The notes under the pieces are model-generated. The model saw only the letters and a program-made list of their open reading frames with translations, made no database searches and was not told where the DNA came from. Both the position numbers and the translations under genes were made by a program. From Eupeodes corollae (taxonomy: Eukaryota > Arthropoda > Insecta > Diptera > Syrphidae), in the NCBI RefSeq assembly GCF_945859685.1, contig NC_079147.1, forward strand, positions 84,188,315 through 84,252,314: a stretch of DNA of 64,000 nucleotides. The letters are read 5' to 3'. Within the stretch, counting starts at the first letter, position 1; each line of letters begins with the position of its first letter. Of this stretch, positions 33,760-44,940 are shown piece by piece.

Positions 33760-34800
33760 CTGCTTACAATATGACTGCGGTAGCAGAATAGTTTCATTGA
33801 GTATCTCCTCAAATAACCCGAAGACCGACCAACCACGACACGACTACGATATGGCGCTTCTATAGTAAAACAGTGTCTGGGCCATAAAAATACTTTCGTT
33901 CTCTGTGGCCTTTGTATGAGCTGGTAGAAAGTATAGAGTGCTAGAAATGGGGCTGTTGCAGGAACATTTTAGTAAGTTACACCGAGTCAAAGCCGGTTCC
34001 GACAAGACGACAACGAGCGACGACGGCAGCAGTAATAGCAACAGTAACGGTAACAGCAAACGGGCTCAACAAGTGGCTCATAAAATTTAAATCAATTCAT
34101 TTATGTGTTTTTGTGTGTTGTTTCTTTTATTCTCTTCCTGTTCCTTCCGCTTTCAAGAAGCACCAGCTCCAAGGCAAGGCTCCATCCCCTTCCCCAGCTA
34201 CGCTACATACCTTCCTATACGTATGAGTTCCTGGACAGAGAGTTTTTATTTGATTCTGTTTTGTGTAACATTATTTTTTTATGTCAAGGAATTTCTGCAT
34301 TTTTATTCACTTTTTTGCCATTTCTGTTACTTTTTTCGGTCTGTGGCCAACACGATGAAGAAGAAGAAAAAGTGTCATCCTCGCAAAGGCAGCAGCTCCT
34401 GAGTTCTAGTTCTGAGTCCTGCGGAGTCCTCGCCTGAGCTCCTGGATGGAATATCCTCGTCCTCTTGCAGGATTTTCAGATTGTTTCGCATGAAATGTGT
34501 GTGGAATGGTCCTGCAGTGTTTTATCATTGCGTTTATATGTTGTGCCAGAGGTTTTTCGTAAAAGTATAATATTTTTCGTAATAAGGCGACTTTTCGACT
34601 ACATACTACATAGTGAATGGTTTTTATTGTCCTTGGTGGTGCTTTGCTGTTAGCTGTTACAGTGGTTGTTAAATATGTTCCATGACTGGAAGTGGCTCAT
34701 TAAAATAGATTCGGTTCATATAATATATACATACTTATATATGTGAGTGAGAGTTGCAGAGTATAGGTTGTGTAGATATAAGAGCGAGTGTCCCTAAAAT
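33760..34800. other. GC-richer unique island
   Basis: Contains GACGACAACGAGCGACGACG and CAGCAGTAATAGCAACAG-type runs near 34010-34060, and TCCTCGCC-rich DNA near 34390-34470. Overlapping frames exist on both strands without a family. Confidence 0.5.
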
Positions 34801-35515
34801 GACAGAAGGTATGTAACGAACGTTATATAACCTATAGCAAGGATATGGTTTAAGTGATGAATTCGTATTGCGGCGTTTATGGTTGTAATGCGGACATTAA
34901 CAATTATAATGTCCTGCTGCCAAGAAGATCATGCAGTGGTGGTTTGAGGTTAAGTGCATACCTATTATGAAAAAGTTAAGTTTCATATAAATTGGCGATT
35001 TTTTTTTGGAAATGAGGGATCTAAAATCATCCTTAGCATCTTTTATTCATTCAGTAGTTTATTATTAAATCCATACAAACTATTTAAAATCATTGCAAGT
35101 AATTATTTGGCTCGACATTTTTAAGCGTAATTATGTAAAATCTCTTTTTCCGCTAAAATATGAGTTGAAACAATATGACCAGTGTATATACTTGAACATA
35201 CATATGAAACTTCGTGCGTGCTAGTCGTTTTTCTTACACTTTATAAACGCAATGTGTGTTATTAAAATAAATATCGACTAACTGGGGTAAAAGTTACTTG
35301 AGGCGATATGTACGCAAGACATTACTTAAAACCGCGGTGTGGCTTAAGCGAATTATTGTAATCATCATTGAGATTTTTTTCAAATAATAATAACCCTAAC
35401 TTTTAAAATAACCAAATTTGGCGGTTGGTATTATAAACCAAACGATTAATATTTTTACTTGCCAATTTGTACACTGCAAAATTTTTTCATTACAATTAAT
35501 AATCAAATACTGATT
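34801..35515. other. AT-rich DNA, nothing recognised
   Basis: No supported feature. Confidence 0.45.
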
Positions 35516-35519
35516 ACGT

Positions 35520-36090
35520 ACTACGTAGGGTTTTTAGTGTTAGTGTTCGCTGTTTGTTTTTGTATAAGTACTCGTGCTTTGAGATGACTCCTCAAAAATA
35601 AACAAATGGTGACAAATCTGATGATAGTAGAACGGTCCATTGTACAGGAAATTAGACGTCCAGGAAAAATTGCTTCTCTTATAAAACCCATTGTTGTTCT
35701 TGATGTGTGGCAACTTACCCTATCTTGTTCAAGCCATACAGTATTCAAGTTTATACGTCGTCGAATTCTCAGACAGTGGCAGTAAGACCACTTTCACGTA
35801 AAAAGTACGGACCAATAATGAGCTTTTGACCTTTGGACCGAAGAGAGGTCGTTCACGGAGCTTTTGTGGGATTTCAGAAGCACAATGTCCGAAGTTTTGT
35901 TTATTTATCGCACATGAGAAATGAGAGTGGGCTTTGGCCGACCGTAGGCCAATATTAAAAATCGTCTCCCGGTTGAAATGACCGATCGGCCCGTTTCTAT
36001 AAACATGTTGTGTGTGTGTCTCACGGTTATCACGAAACCTTAGCGGACATAGATGGTACTTTAATGGTAGTCTTTTAGAAATATCCAAAA
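35520..36090 (-). mobile_element. degenerate mariner remnant
   Basis: The minus strand gives I-N-K-Q-N-F-G-H and S-E-I-P-Q-K-L-R-E-R-P-L-F-G-P-K-V (about 35830-35910), like the V-N-K-Q-N-C-R and E-R-P-L-H-P-Q-K-V blocks of mariner transposases. After a frame change come W-L-E-Q-D-R-V-S-C-H-T-S-R-T-T-M (second catalytic Asp region, about 35685-35735) and a F-L-R-S-H-L-K-A-R-V piece. The N-terminus, the first-Asp motif and the third-Asp motif are lost or unreadable. No TIR identified. Confidence 0.65.
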
Positions 36091-36169
36091 AAATTAAAAA
36101 TTAAGGTGTAAAGCTAAATTCAATTATCATAGAAACATTTTTTTTTTTCAAACAACAGAATAATCCTTT

Positions 36170-36662
36170 CAGCTAAATATAAAATATTTGTTGCTGTTGT
36201 GAAATCAACTCTGTGCTACTCTTCTCAGGTCTGGGGTGCAGATGAGTACGAAGTGATACAAAAATTCCAAAGGAATTTTTTGAGAAAACTCTTTAACTTA
36301 CCGCAAAATACAACGATTTATGCAATTTATTAAGAAACCGGAATACCGAAACTTCTCACGAGCACACTCAAGGCGCAGGCTGATTACATTATCAAAACTT
36401 GTACCTACCAGGAGAATAGACTGTCGAAACAAATGCTTTTGTACGAACTGAGGGATAAAGATTGGTTAATGAAAAAATGGCAAGATATCGTTAATATTTG
36501 TGGAGAGATACTGCGGTATTAGATTTCAACAATTTAAACAACTTAAGGGAGAAACTTAACAGGATTATACAGAAGAATGAAAACATAGTTCGAGAATCCT
36601 TTCTTAATAAGGCTCGCGAATCAGATAGTTGAGTACTATACTCTCAGCTCAACTATATCCTA
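36170..36662 (+). mobile_element. R1-like LINE fragment, part 1
   Basis: The plus strand reads Y-K-I-F-V-A-V-V-K-S-T-L-C-Y, S-S-Q-V-W-G-A-D-E-Y-E, F-L-R-K-L-F-N-L-P-Q-N-T, a stop, and E-T-G-I-P-K-L-L. These are the post-RT blocks also seen in the young copy at 58806-60809 (Q-V-W-G-Y, L-P-N-N-T-P-N-Y, L-E-T-G-V). It is interrupted at 36663 by a MITE and resumes at 37113. The RT core is absent. Confidence 0.75.
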
Positions 36663-37112
36663 AGAGCCCGTTCACACGATCCCGAATCGGCGGTATTGCC
36701 GTATCGTCGATTTTACCGTATAAGCCAGTGTCAATATAATTAAAATGAATATATTCAGACTATACGGTATTTAACTGTATACAGTACAATTACGGTTTCG
36801 TAATTCGGTTTTGTCTCTGCAAATCGTTTTCCGTCGTACGGTAAAAAAAAACACTGATTCGGCTTATCGTGGCAATGTATTTGTAGACAGTGAGTTCAGA
36901 CGATTCGATGTTTTGACCGATAGTGCGCCATTTTTCGTCTGGGCTACTGTCGAATAATTTATTGCTAGTATAAAGTCGTAGTGGGTCGTCGATGTAGGGT
37001 TGAGTACGGTGTACGGTAAAATTACCGAACCGTCTGAACACTCCAACCGAAAGGCAACGAATCGAGAAAATATTCGATACGGTGGAAATATCGAATAGTG
37101 TGAACAGGCTCT
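36663..37112. mobile_element. MITE, AGAGCC(C/T)GTTCACAC inverted repeats, TA flanks
   Basis: The left end AGAGCCCGTTCACACGAT and the inverted right end AGAGCCTGTTCACACTAT are flanked by TA on both sides (36661-36662 and 37113-37114). The interior holds many imperfect inverted motifs such as ACGGTAAAATTACCG and CGTATCGTCG, and no coding frame. It sits inside the C-terminal part of an R1-like LINE, whose text resumes beyond it. Tc1/mariner affinity is suggested by the TA duplication only. Confidence 0.75.
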
Positions 37113-37425
37113 TAGCCAACGAAAGTACTTCCGTGATGGACTTAGCTACAAGGACATTTCTTTTATTTTTTAAGCAAGATGTATACTTATAAGTTTAAAT
37201 GCTACCCCCTATGCAATTTAAAATCAAAGGAGGATTGTTATCACTTTATAAGTGTATGTCCAATATTTTATCAACAGAGGCTAGTGGTTTTTAATGAAAA
37301 TACATCAACCATGCAAGAAACACTCCAAATTTTAAACGAATGTGATTGGAAGACCTTAAGCAACTTTTTAAAAGTCATATTTAAGTATAGATTCTTATTA
37401 ATGACGGAATATGTTTGTATAAATT
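37113..37425 (+). mobile_element. R1-like LINE fragment, part 2 (C-terminus)
   Basis: Reads Y-K-D-I-S-F-I-F, then C-N-L-K-S-K-E-D-C-Y-H-F-I-S-V-C-P-I-F. The C-X7-C-X-H-X4-C spacing is a variant of the zinc knuckle at the end of R1-like LINEs. It runs in one open frame directly into the next LINE at about 37430. Confidence 0.75.
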
Positions 37426-37429
37426 GCAC

Positions 37430-38512
37430 CAACTGCATAGGCATCAGTATCCTAAACTGTGCATATAAGATCCTTTTCGCAGTATTATGTGAACGTCTGA
37501 AAGCGTTCGTCAACAATATGATAAGTCCTTATCAGTGTGGCTTCAGACCAGGTAAGTCCACCATTGATCAAATATTTACATTACGGAAAATCCTGGGAAA
37601 AAACCAGAAACTTCAAATCAATACACACCTCAAATAACAGCAAATAACAGCATTTACAGCACACCTTCCAAACTTATCCGTTTGTGCAGAATGACGATGG
37701 AAAATGCGCACTGCTCTATCAAGATCGGAAAAGATCTCACTGATGCATTTAATATCAAAAAAGGATTAAAACAGGGCGATGCACTGTCATGCGACCTCTT
37801 CAACTTCGTTCTTAAAACAATTGTGCAAAACTCAACCGTCAACACTAGAGGCAAAATCTACCGAACTCCCAACAAATTACTCAGATACGCAGATGATATG
37901 TACATTATTGGAAGATTAAAGTGTGATGTCAGTGAAGCGTTCTTGAGCATTGCGACGGAAGCGAAGAAGATGGGTTTAGTGGTCAATGAGGGCAAAAACA
38001 AGTGTATGCTGTTATCAAAAAACGACATTGAACCACTACGTCTTGGACAAAACGTCACCATGGACAGCTATAACTTTGGGGTAGTTAAGGACTTTGTCTA
38101 CCTAGGCACCGCTAATAACTACACCAGCGCTGAAATCAAACGAAGAATAGCTCTTGCAAATCGCTGCTTCTTTGGACTTAGGAGGCAATTGAGAAGTAAA
38201 GTCCTCTCTCGAGCATCTAAAACCACCATCTATTAGACACTCTTTATCCCGGTTTTTATTTATGACACTGAGGCCTTGACACTGTCAAAGAAAGATGAGA
38301 GGGTCTTAGGATGCCTCAATTAGAGTGGAGTACAAGATACAACGACGAACTAACCTGGTTAAAAGAATAAAAGTCCAATGACTTAGATAGCTAGTTCATG
38401 TAGAGCGGATGGACAAAAACTAGCTATGGACGGAGCAGGCTGGAGACGCATGTTGGTTGAGGCCCAGGTCCGCCACGGATTATAGCAAGACCTTAAGTAA
38501 GTAAGTAAATAA
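37430..38512 (+). mobile_element. RTE-type LINE, truncated, AAGT tail
   Basis: Starts at I-G-I-S-I-L-N-C-A-Y-K-I-L (RT motif 1), then C-G-F-R-P-G-K-S-T-I-D-Q-I-F. A deletion and stop follow near 37640, removing motif A. The frame at 37682-38236 holds G-L-K-Q-G-D-A-L-S-C-D-L-F (motif B), L-R-Y-A-D-D-M-Y-I-I (motif C), V-Y-L-G-T and A-N-R-C-F-F-G-L-R-R. The last 270 bases are eroded and end in CCTTAAGTAAGTAAGTAAAT. Same family as 8265-8580 and 25010-25310. Confidence 0.85.
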
Positions 38513-38519
38513 GCAGAAA

Positions 38520-38744
38520 AAAAAAATCCTTGAAACCGGTTCATGATTTCCTGAGAAAGTTTAAATGCAAAATAACGGTACTATTTGGAGTACCTTTTTG
38601 GGGCTATGAAAACATACATTTTTTGTTAAAGGATCCAAGTTATGAAAAACAGTTTACAGAAAATCTATCATCTCATTTTTTTTTCAATATTAAACTGAAA
38701 AATTTGTATTAGAGATTACTATTATATATAATCTTAAATAAAAA
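38520..38744. other. AT-rich spacer, nothing recognised
   Basis: Short AT-rich stretch between the LINE tail and block D copy 1. Confidence 0.4.
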
Positions 38745-38894
38745 TGAAAAACATCTTAAAACCTTAACTTCCAAGTTTGAACTCAATCTACCCAATGGCA
38801 TAGGCTTTAGGGACAAAGACTAATAGACAGATGGAATCGCAGGACCCACTTTTTTTATTTCTTTACCATCGTAATGTCATGTTTGATTAAAATC
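38745..38894 (+). repeat. dispersed repeat D, copy 1
   Basis: Shares AATCGCAGGACCCACTTTTT and GTAATGTCATGTTTGATTAA with two other places in the window (42585-42730, 45885-46030). Not assignable to a known class. It ends precisely where the LOA-like LINE tail begins. Confidence 0.7.
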
Positions 38895-38895
38895 T

Positions 38896-38916
38896 AGGTT
38901 AGGTTAGGTTAGGTTA
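38896..38916. repeat. (AGGTT)4 tail repeat of LOA-like LINE
   Basis: Four TAACC units on the LINE strand. They equal the insect telomere motif in sequence, but the other copy of the LINE (26403-26425) has a similar tail, so this is an element tail. Confidence 0.85.
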
Positions 38917-39006
38917 TAGTGGATGTCCAAGATGGAAACGGACGCACTTAGGCCAGTTTAATGGCCCATTGTGATACCACATGAATCTTGAGGCTTCCTC
39001 CGAAGC

Positions 39007-40101
39007 TCAATGAAACCAGCTTGAGTCCCTTACAAACCGTGAGAGGCTGATTATACCGATATGATTTAGATTGTTTAGATCGTTAAAGAAGAATACTCCT
39101 AGGTAATTCTTGCATTTTCGAGCTAGAGCAGGGCATGTGCAGAGAAGATGAAGAACCGTTTCCTCCTCCTCCTCGTCCATACAGCTTCTGCAAAAGTCAT
39201 TTGAGAATACGCCTAGTCTCGTGGCGTGCTTTTCTATTAGACAGTGTCCGGTTATGACACCTATTTTCAAGCACCTTGAACGTTTTAAATCCAGTGTTGG
39301 CCAGATTTTTTTTGTGGCTTGACACGTGGTGATGTTGTTCCACCTGGTGCCTGGCCTCCTCACAGCGTCTTGCATTAGCAGCAGTTTACAAGTAGCGATT
39401 GGTATGCCAGTACTTGCCAAACGTGGTAGGATGGGCTGTACTGTACCGTTCCTGGCGAGTTCATCTGCCTTACAGTTACCTGGAATGTCTCTATGGCCCG
39501 GCACCCAGCAAAGGTGAATATTAAACTGTTGCGCCATCTCCATTAGAGATGATCGACAGTTATGGACTGTTATAGAGTTTATAGAGACAGAGTCCAGAGA
39601 TTTGATAGCGTCCTGGCTATCAGAGAAAATATGGATATCAGATGTTGATATCACGTTTTCTTTGAGCCAAGACAAGACTTCCTTAATCGCCAAAAGTTCC
39701 GCCTGGAACACGCTACAATGATTGGGAAGGCGGAATGAGAGACTTAATTTCAGTCGTTCAGAGTACACACCTCCACCAACCCGTTCTTTGATTTTTGAGC
39801 CATCTGTGTAAAAATGGATTGACTCATCTTCCAAGAACGTCCTATCCTCCCAAAAAGATCTGGTAGGTATAGAAATCTGGAAATTTCTGTCGAATTGTAG
39901 TTGAGGGATGGTGTACTCGTAGTCTGTGTGCTTTGGAATTAATTCTAAATACCTTAGAATTACGAAGTGGCCAATGTTGTTGTTAGTCCACTGTGACGAA
40001 GCATTGAGGCGAATAGCAGAGCGTGCAGCTATTTGTTTGCTAAATATGTCAAGAGGTGTAAGGTAGAGCAAGGTGTCCAGTGCCGCAGACGTCGTCCGCA
40101 T
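39007..40101 (-). CDS. LINE ORF2 C-terminal half: RNase H plus CCHC knuckle
   Basis: An open frame of 364 codons. Residues 1-45 are the end of the RT thumb (L-T-P-L-D-I-F, A-R-S-A-I-R-L). RNase H occupies about 93-225, with the four acidic catalytic residues D100 (Y-T-D-G-S-K), E135 (Q-A-E-L-L-A-I), D161 (F-S-D-S-Q-D-A) and D213 (K-A-D-E-L-A-R), plus the V-P-G-H-R-D-I-P-G-N loop. The knuckle C304-X2-C307-X10-H318-X4-C323 is near the end. The start codon is an accident of the internal deletion just upstream; no complete LINE protein can be made. RNase H of this type removes RNA from the RNA:DNA hybrid during LINE insertion. Confidence 0.85.
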   Translation of the reverse strand: MRTTSAALDTLLYLTPLDIFSKQIAARSAIRLNASSQWTNNNIGHFVILRYLELIPKHTDYEYTIPQLQFDRNFQISIPTRSFWEDRTFLEDESIHFYTDGSKIKERVGGGVYSERLKLSLSFRLPNHCSVFQAELLAIKEVLSWLKENVISTSDIHIFSDSQDAIKSLDSVSINSITVHNCRSSLMEMAQQFNIHLCWVPGHRDIPGNCKADELARNGTVQPILPRLASTGIPIATCKLLLMQDAVRRPGTRWNNITTCQATKKIWPTLDLKRSRCLKIGVITGHCLIEKHATRLGVFSNDFCRSCMDEEEEETVLHLLCTCPALARKCKNYLGVFFFNDLNNLNHIGIISLSRFVRDSSWFH

Positions 40102-40205
40102 AAGCTATCACTCTGAAACCCTCCGCATCCAGACTAGTTAGGATTTCATTCACCACTAGGTTCCAGAGGAAAGGGGATAGAACACCAACTTGCGGTGTCC
40201 CTCTA

Positions 40206-40970
40206 TTGAAATCTAGAGTTTAATTTTTTTTACGAATGCATGAATGTTCCATATTTGAAACTGCAATTAATTTTGCAGTAATGACTTCACAACTTTTTAA
40301 AAAAAGTTCAATTCCAAATTTAAACATCAAAATTGAACACTTAGCTAATTTTGGGACATCTATTTTTATTACCAAAGTTTGGCCTAAAATTAAAAGAAAT
40401 CTTACTTACTAAGACCCTTAAATAAAGTTCAACTGTTTCGTACATCTCCTTCAAAAATATTACAAAATAAAAATTCCACAAAAAGAGTGCCACTGAGTGA
40501 CGCGCGTATATCTTCAATCAGAATGATGGACACAATAATTCTCAATTCGCATGCAAATGCGAAACATCGATACGCAGCAAAATATTGCCTAAAGGATATT
40601 TCCCGTCAAGCCATGGCTCGATAGTACACCAGCACATACCTACTGAAGGCTTCAAAAGCAAGAACTCAAAGCAGAAGTTACATTGTGTTCGAATCGTCAA
40701 TAATAATTGTAATCCGGTAAACGGACATACGCGAATCCCCCTGAGAAGACAAGTGCCCTACTTATATTATATGGAGTATGTTTGATGTAGAACTTCTGGC
40801 ACGAGATGAACCGCATCATCATCATGCACCAAATCTGAGTATGAACCGAGAAGGTTGCATGAAACAGAGGCACGAAGTGTATATAGATTCCGATACCGCT
40901 CCGATGTGCTTCTATCCTATCCTGAAGGCTCTGCAATACATTAAGTATAGTCTGTAAGTAGATATATGAA
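40206..40970. other. DNA without recognised feature
   Basis: A 66-codon frame at 40585-40785 and a 79-codon frame on the other strand overlap; neither is recognised. Confidence 0.4.
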
Positions 40971-40974
40971 ACAG

Positions 40975-42030
40975 TTTTGCCAAAACGTCGCGGTCGTCAT
41001 CGTCGCGTCGTCGTTCCGTCGCGTCGCCACCGCCTGTGCTGTGCTGTGCCATCCCCGTCATGCTACTAAACTGTTCGCAACAATGATCATGAGAAATTTC
41101 GCGATAATGAGTGTGGAACCGGCGAAGAAGCCCTAGTGCAGCCTTAGCCATTGCCGGTTGCCGTAATGGTGATGGTGGCTTGTGGGATTGGGATGATGGT
41201 GGCATTCTTCTCGGTGGTAGTGCTCTGCTAACCGCCAACCACGAGATTTTAGCTTCTTCCTGTCATCTCAATCGGTGCGGTGTCTTCATGTCCGTCCATC
41301 CTCTGGCTGCAGTGCATTTGGTTCACTTTTTTTCTTCCAATTGACGGATTAACCGAAAGGAGAGCAAAAATTAAACAAAAAGAAAACGACTTCAAATGTC
41401 AGAGGATACAGAAAAAAGAAAAGAAAAAGGAGGCAAAAAAATTGGATGAGTATCGACATGTCCAGAGGCTCCCATAAGAACCCAAGGTTGATTCCCTCTC
41501 TCGCTAGCTGGCTGGCTGGATGGCTTGAGGATGGCGATGGATGCAATTCAATCTCTTGGCGCTGCCACAATAATTCGTTCGGCGGAAATTACGAACACGC
41601 GATTTTTAATTTTCGCATCGCACTCGTACGCTTCGTTGATGTTGGTTGTCTTTGTTGTTGTTGTTGGGTTGTTGGTTGCTGCACGGGACGCAACGCAGCA
41701 GTCAGTCAGTTTAAGTGGTGGCGCGACCAGAACGATGACGCGGTTTTGCAAAGTTTTGCAACAAGTAGTAGCCTGTGGTGGTAACCAGCGATGAGTGAAT
41801 TTTCGAGGAAGAATATGCATTGACATTGTGTGGCAGGTTTTTTGTGCGTGCGTAAGTAGAGGATCAAATTGCTTAGAGAAAGAGAGGTTTTGTATTGTTT
41901 CTTCGCTGGCGGCGACGGCGACGACGACGGCGACTACGACCACGACAACGTCGTCGTCGATGGTCAATGGCCTAGGACTTGGCTACCTATAAACATTATT
42001 TAAGCATCATCTTACCAACTTGTCATTTTT
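40975..42030. other. GC-richer unique island
   Basis: GTCGTCATCGTCGCGTCG-type DNA near 40990-41030, GATGGTGGC runs near 41180, and a long GACGGCGACGACG...ACAACGTCGTCGTCGATGG tract at 41912-41962. Several overlapping open frames on both strands reflect the triplet repeats and show no family. Confidence 0.5.
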
Positions 42031-42137
42031 TTGACCAACCGGCCCTCTAACGTTTTGAGACAGACTGCAGTCTCTTCTTTGAAGTTGACGTGAATGACTC
42101 CTGAATGATACCTGATGCTAGATGATTTTAAGTATAC

Positions 42138-42337
42138 NNNNNNNNNNNNNNNNNNNNNNNNNNNNNNNNNNNNNNNNNNNNNNNNNNNNNNNNNNNNNNN
42201 NNNNNNNNNNNNNNNNNNNNNNNNNNNNNNNNNNNNNNNNNNNNNNNNNNNNNNNNNNNNNNNNNNNNNNNNNNNNNNNNNNNNNNNNNNNNNNNNNNNN
42301 NNNNNNNNNNNNNNNNNNNNNNNNNNNNNNNNNNNNN
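42138..42337. other. assembly gap, 200 N
   Basis: Exactly 200 N, like the first gap. It lies at the edge of an island, with the composite repeat region beyond it. Confidence 0.95.
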
Positions 42338-42584
42338 AAGTTTAAAAATTGATTTTTCAAATATTATATACACAAAAAACTCCATTTAGAAATTATGTAA
42401 AAGAATTGATGTCAGATATTTTTTTTTAAATATTTGATTGTTATCCGCTCGCCTTTCAGTTTCTTGACCTAACCCAACTTACTCGCTCAAGCTTTATGAC
42501 ACACCTTATACCAATCATTGCCATTTGTAATTTTTGTAGAACATTTTGTGTATGTAAATATTTAGAGCTTATAATTAAACGATT

Positions 42585-42730
42585 TATGTTTAAGGAAAAA
42601 TTGAAGTATTAATCGACGCAATGGCTTAAGCTTTAGGTGCCAGGACAGACAGACAGGCTTACATGTATGGACGCAATCGCCGGACCCACTTTTTTCAAAA
42701 TCTCTACCATTGTTATTTCATGTTTCATAC
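42585..42730 (+). repeat. dispersed repeat D, copy 2
   Basis: Shares AGGACAGACAGACAG, CGCCGGACCCACTTTTTT and a diverged form of the final block (GTTATTTCATGTTTCATACA) with the other two copies. Confidence 0.7.
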
Positions 42731-42789
42731 AAATCAAGTCCTCAGTTTTTTTAGATGGAAAAACTTGAAATTTAAAATTCTTATGTATC

Positions 42790-42836
42790 GCATATCATAG
42801 AAGCTGGAATGCGACTCACACTGATAACTTCCCATT
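42790..42836 (-). repeat. hairpin end of composite repeat (copy g, fragment)
   Basis: AAGCTGGAATGCGACTCACA followed by CTGATAACTTCCCATTGG is the reversed end block with no monomers. Confidence 0.65.
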
Positions 42837-42839
42837 GGT

Positions 42840-43910
42840 GCATCCAAAAAATGTTCAAATCATATTTCCTGTGAAAATGCAATTTTTCGATTTAATGACC
42901 TTGAAATTATATGCACTTAACTTAACGTGGGCTCAAGGATAAACTGATGGGTATTCGCAGAAGTAAGAGTATTTAGTTTGAATTGTTTGAGGTTGGGAAT
43001 GAAAGTGGATGTTTCGCTGGAGCAGTGTTTATGAATATAGCGGTAAGACCATAATAGACATGAGACTAAGTGGCAGAAATAGAAATAGAACAATCACCTA
43101 TTATTCTTAGAGTCCTTTTTTTAATTCTTTCCAAAAGACTCAAGTACGTTAGTACGGCAATAGCCCAAATTTGAGAATTATACTCAAGGTTTAGACGAAT
43201 GTAATTTTTTGTTAATTGTGAGAAAACCTAAACACTTAGTAAAATTGTTGGCAATGTCAAACGTGTGAATACTCCACAAGAGATAGTTTATTATTCAAGT
43301 AGATATAGAACTAAAACTGTTCAGTCTTCTCGATGCACCAACCATGAATAGTGGTATTGAGAGAGGGTTACACTTTTGCGACAGTAAACAGCTTTTGAAA
43401 CATTAAATTCTACAAGGTTTTTAATTCTAAATTGGAAGATTAAAATTGATTGATTTTTTGTCATACGCTGCCATGGTCCACATCCGAAGGACAATGATGA
43501 GGATCTAAAAACGAATGTGAAGAGCTGAGGGTACTGTTATCAGCGAAACAAATTAATGGGTAAGAAATGTATGTCTTTATATATTAAAAGAATTGTACAA
43601 AATTATTTATATGGGATGAAATACATTTAAGTCTTTGTCTGCAAGATCGTTAAGTCAAAATTGAATGTTCAATACTTTTTAGAATTTTTTGGTTAAGGTT
43701 TTTATTTGTATTGAGATTATTTTTAAGAATACGACTTTTAAAAATCCTTTAAAAATAATAAAAACAACATTTTAAGTTGATATCTTTAGATGCTTATAAG
43801 ATAATTGAAACGTAAGTCAACGTTTATGGTTAAAAAAATATTAACAGCGATAATTTAATTTAATTTCGACATCATATTTTGCTCCCGAGGCAGTCGAAAA
43901 CTAAATTTTA
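42840..43910. other. AT-rich DNA, nothing recognised
   Basis: No supported gene or repeat. Confidence 0.45.
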
Positions 43911-43914
43911 AAAC

Positions 43915-44940
43915 TAGACTGTGATGCGATCCACACTGATAACTTCCCATCCCGTCTGTCGATTTGTCGTGCTTAAAAGTTTGTCTATATGTACTCGTAT
44001 CAATTTTTACCAAGTTTGCGTACAATTTTTTGTAGATTTTATTTTTTATGAAAAAATGGACTGTTGGATGTTTGTATAAAAATTACTGAATACTGCAAAC
44101 AGTAAAGTAAATTTTTACCAAGTTTTAGCATTGTTTTTTTTTAGAGTTTTATTTTTTGTAAAAAAACTGTCTATTCGATTTTTTTCAAAATTTTAACGAA
44201 TGTTGAAAACAATATTTCTTATAAGAAAAATGAAAGTAGTTTAAAGCTTATATCTACAATTTTGAAAAGATATTTGGGTCGAAAATCAATTTTACCAACT
44301 TTTACACATTTTTTAGATATTCATTTTTTTACGAAAAATTGATTTTTTTACGAAAAAAACTGCCAATTCGATTTTTCTCCAAATTTTATCGGATGTTAAA
44401 AACATTATTCTTCGTTGCACAAAATTGTTTTGGAGATGAAATCATATTTCATCCGAAAAATTTTTGATTTAAAAAAAAAAAATTCAGTTTTTTTGATTTA
44501 TAAAAAAACTGTTAAATGGATTTTTTTTCAAAAAATATACTTCTTTGATATCACGTTACAATATATTATAAAAAATTTAATTCAAGTCTCTAGCGTTTTT
44601 AGTTCGTGGGATATTTAGGTTTAACCAAAATGTTCACCTTTTTTTTAAACAGCTATGATTAAAAAACCACATATGCAATTTTCTTGAGAGCCATTTCTGC
44701 ATCTTTCTGCATTATTATCTGTGTAACAAAATTTATCTAAAGCCGATACCTATAGTAGTCCTTGAGCTATGGACGACGAAATATACTTCGCGAACGACAC
44801 GTACACACGCACGCACAGATATCTCTCTGAAAATCTTTCATTTCGGTTCTTGGGGCCTTAAGAATTCAAGAAATGTCAAAATGTTTAATTCGACAAGTCG
44901 GACCGAATTACAATAACTTCCTATGGGTAGTTAAAATAAC
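43915..44940 (-). repeat. composite repeat copy h, complete (minus)
   Basis: The only copy with all parts in one piece. It has the reversed end block (GATGCGATCCACACTGATAA, then CCCATCCCGTCTGTCG), three reversed monomers, the reversed GTTGCACAAAATTGTTTTGG internal block (about 44419-44438), and the reversed head with GAGCTATGGACGACGAAATA and ACACGCACGCACAGATATC. It gives the best estimate of the full unit, about 1.0 kb here. Confidence 0.8.

Larger units (their letters stand above)
38896..40205 (-). mobile_element. LOA-like LINE with RNase H, internally deleted
   Basis: The minus strand begins near 40205 with the RT motif B block R-G-T-P-Q-V-G-V-L-S-P-F-L-W-N-L-V-V-N and reaches V-I-A-Y-A-D-D-V. 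It then jumps directly, with a frame change at about 40100, to the end of the RT domain (A-L-D-T-L-L-Y-L-T-P-L). RNase H and a zinc knuckle follow. The 3' end has the tail of TAACC units. The 5' half (endonuclease, RT motifs 1-A) is missing. Structure and tail match the fragment at 25840-26425. Confidence 0.85.

Noticed and set aside
38896..38916. Telomere repeat (TTAGG)n
   Set aside because: Only four units, at a LINE 3' end; a second copy of the LINE has the same kind of tail.
41548..41967. 139-codon minus frame with poly-valine
   Set aside because: Reverse translation of the GAC/GTC tracts.
42115..42385. Frames spanning the N run
   Set aside because: Made of unknown residues from the gap.
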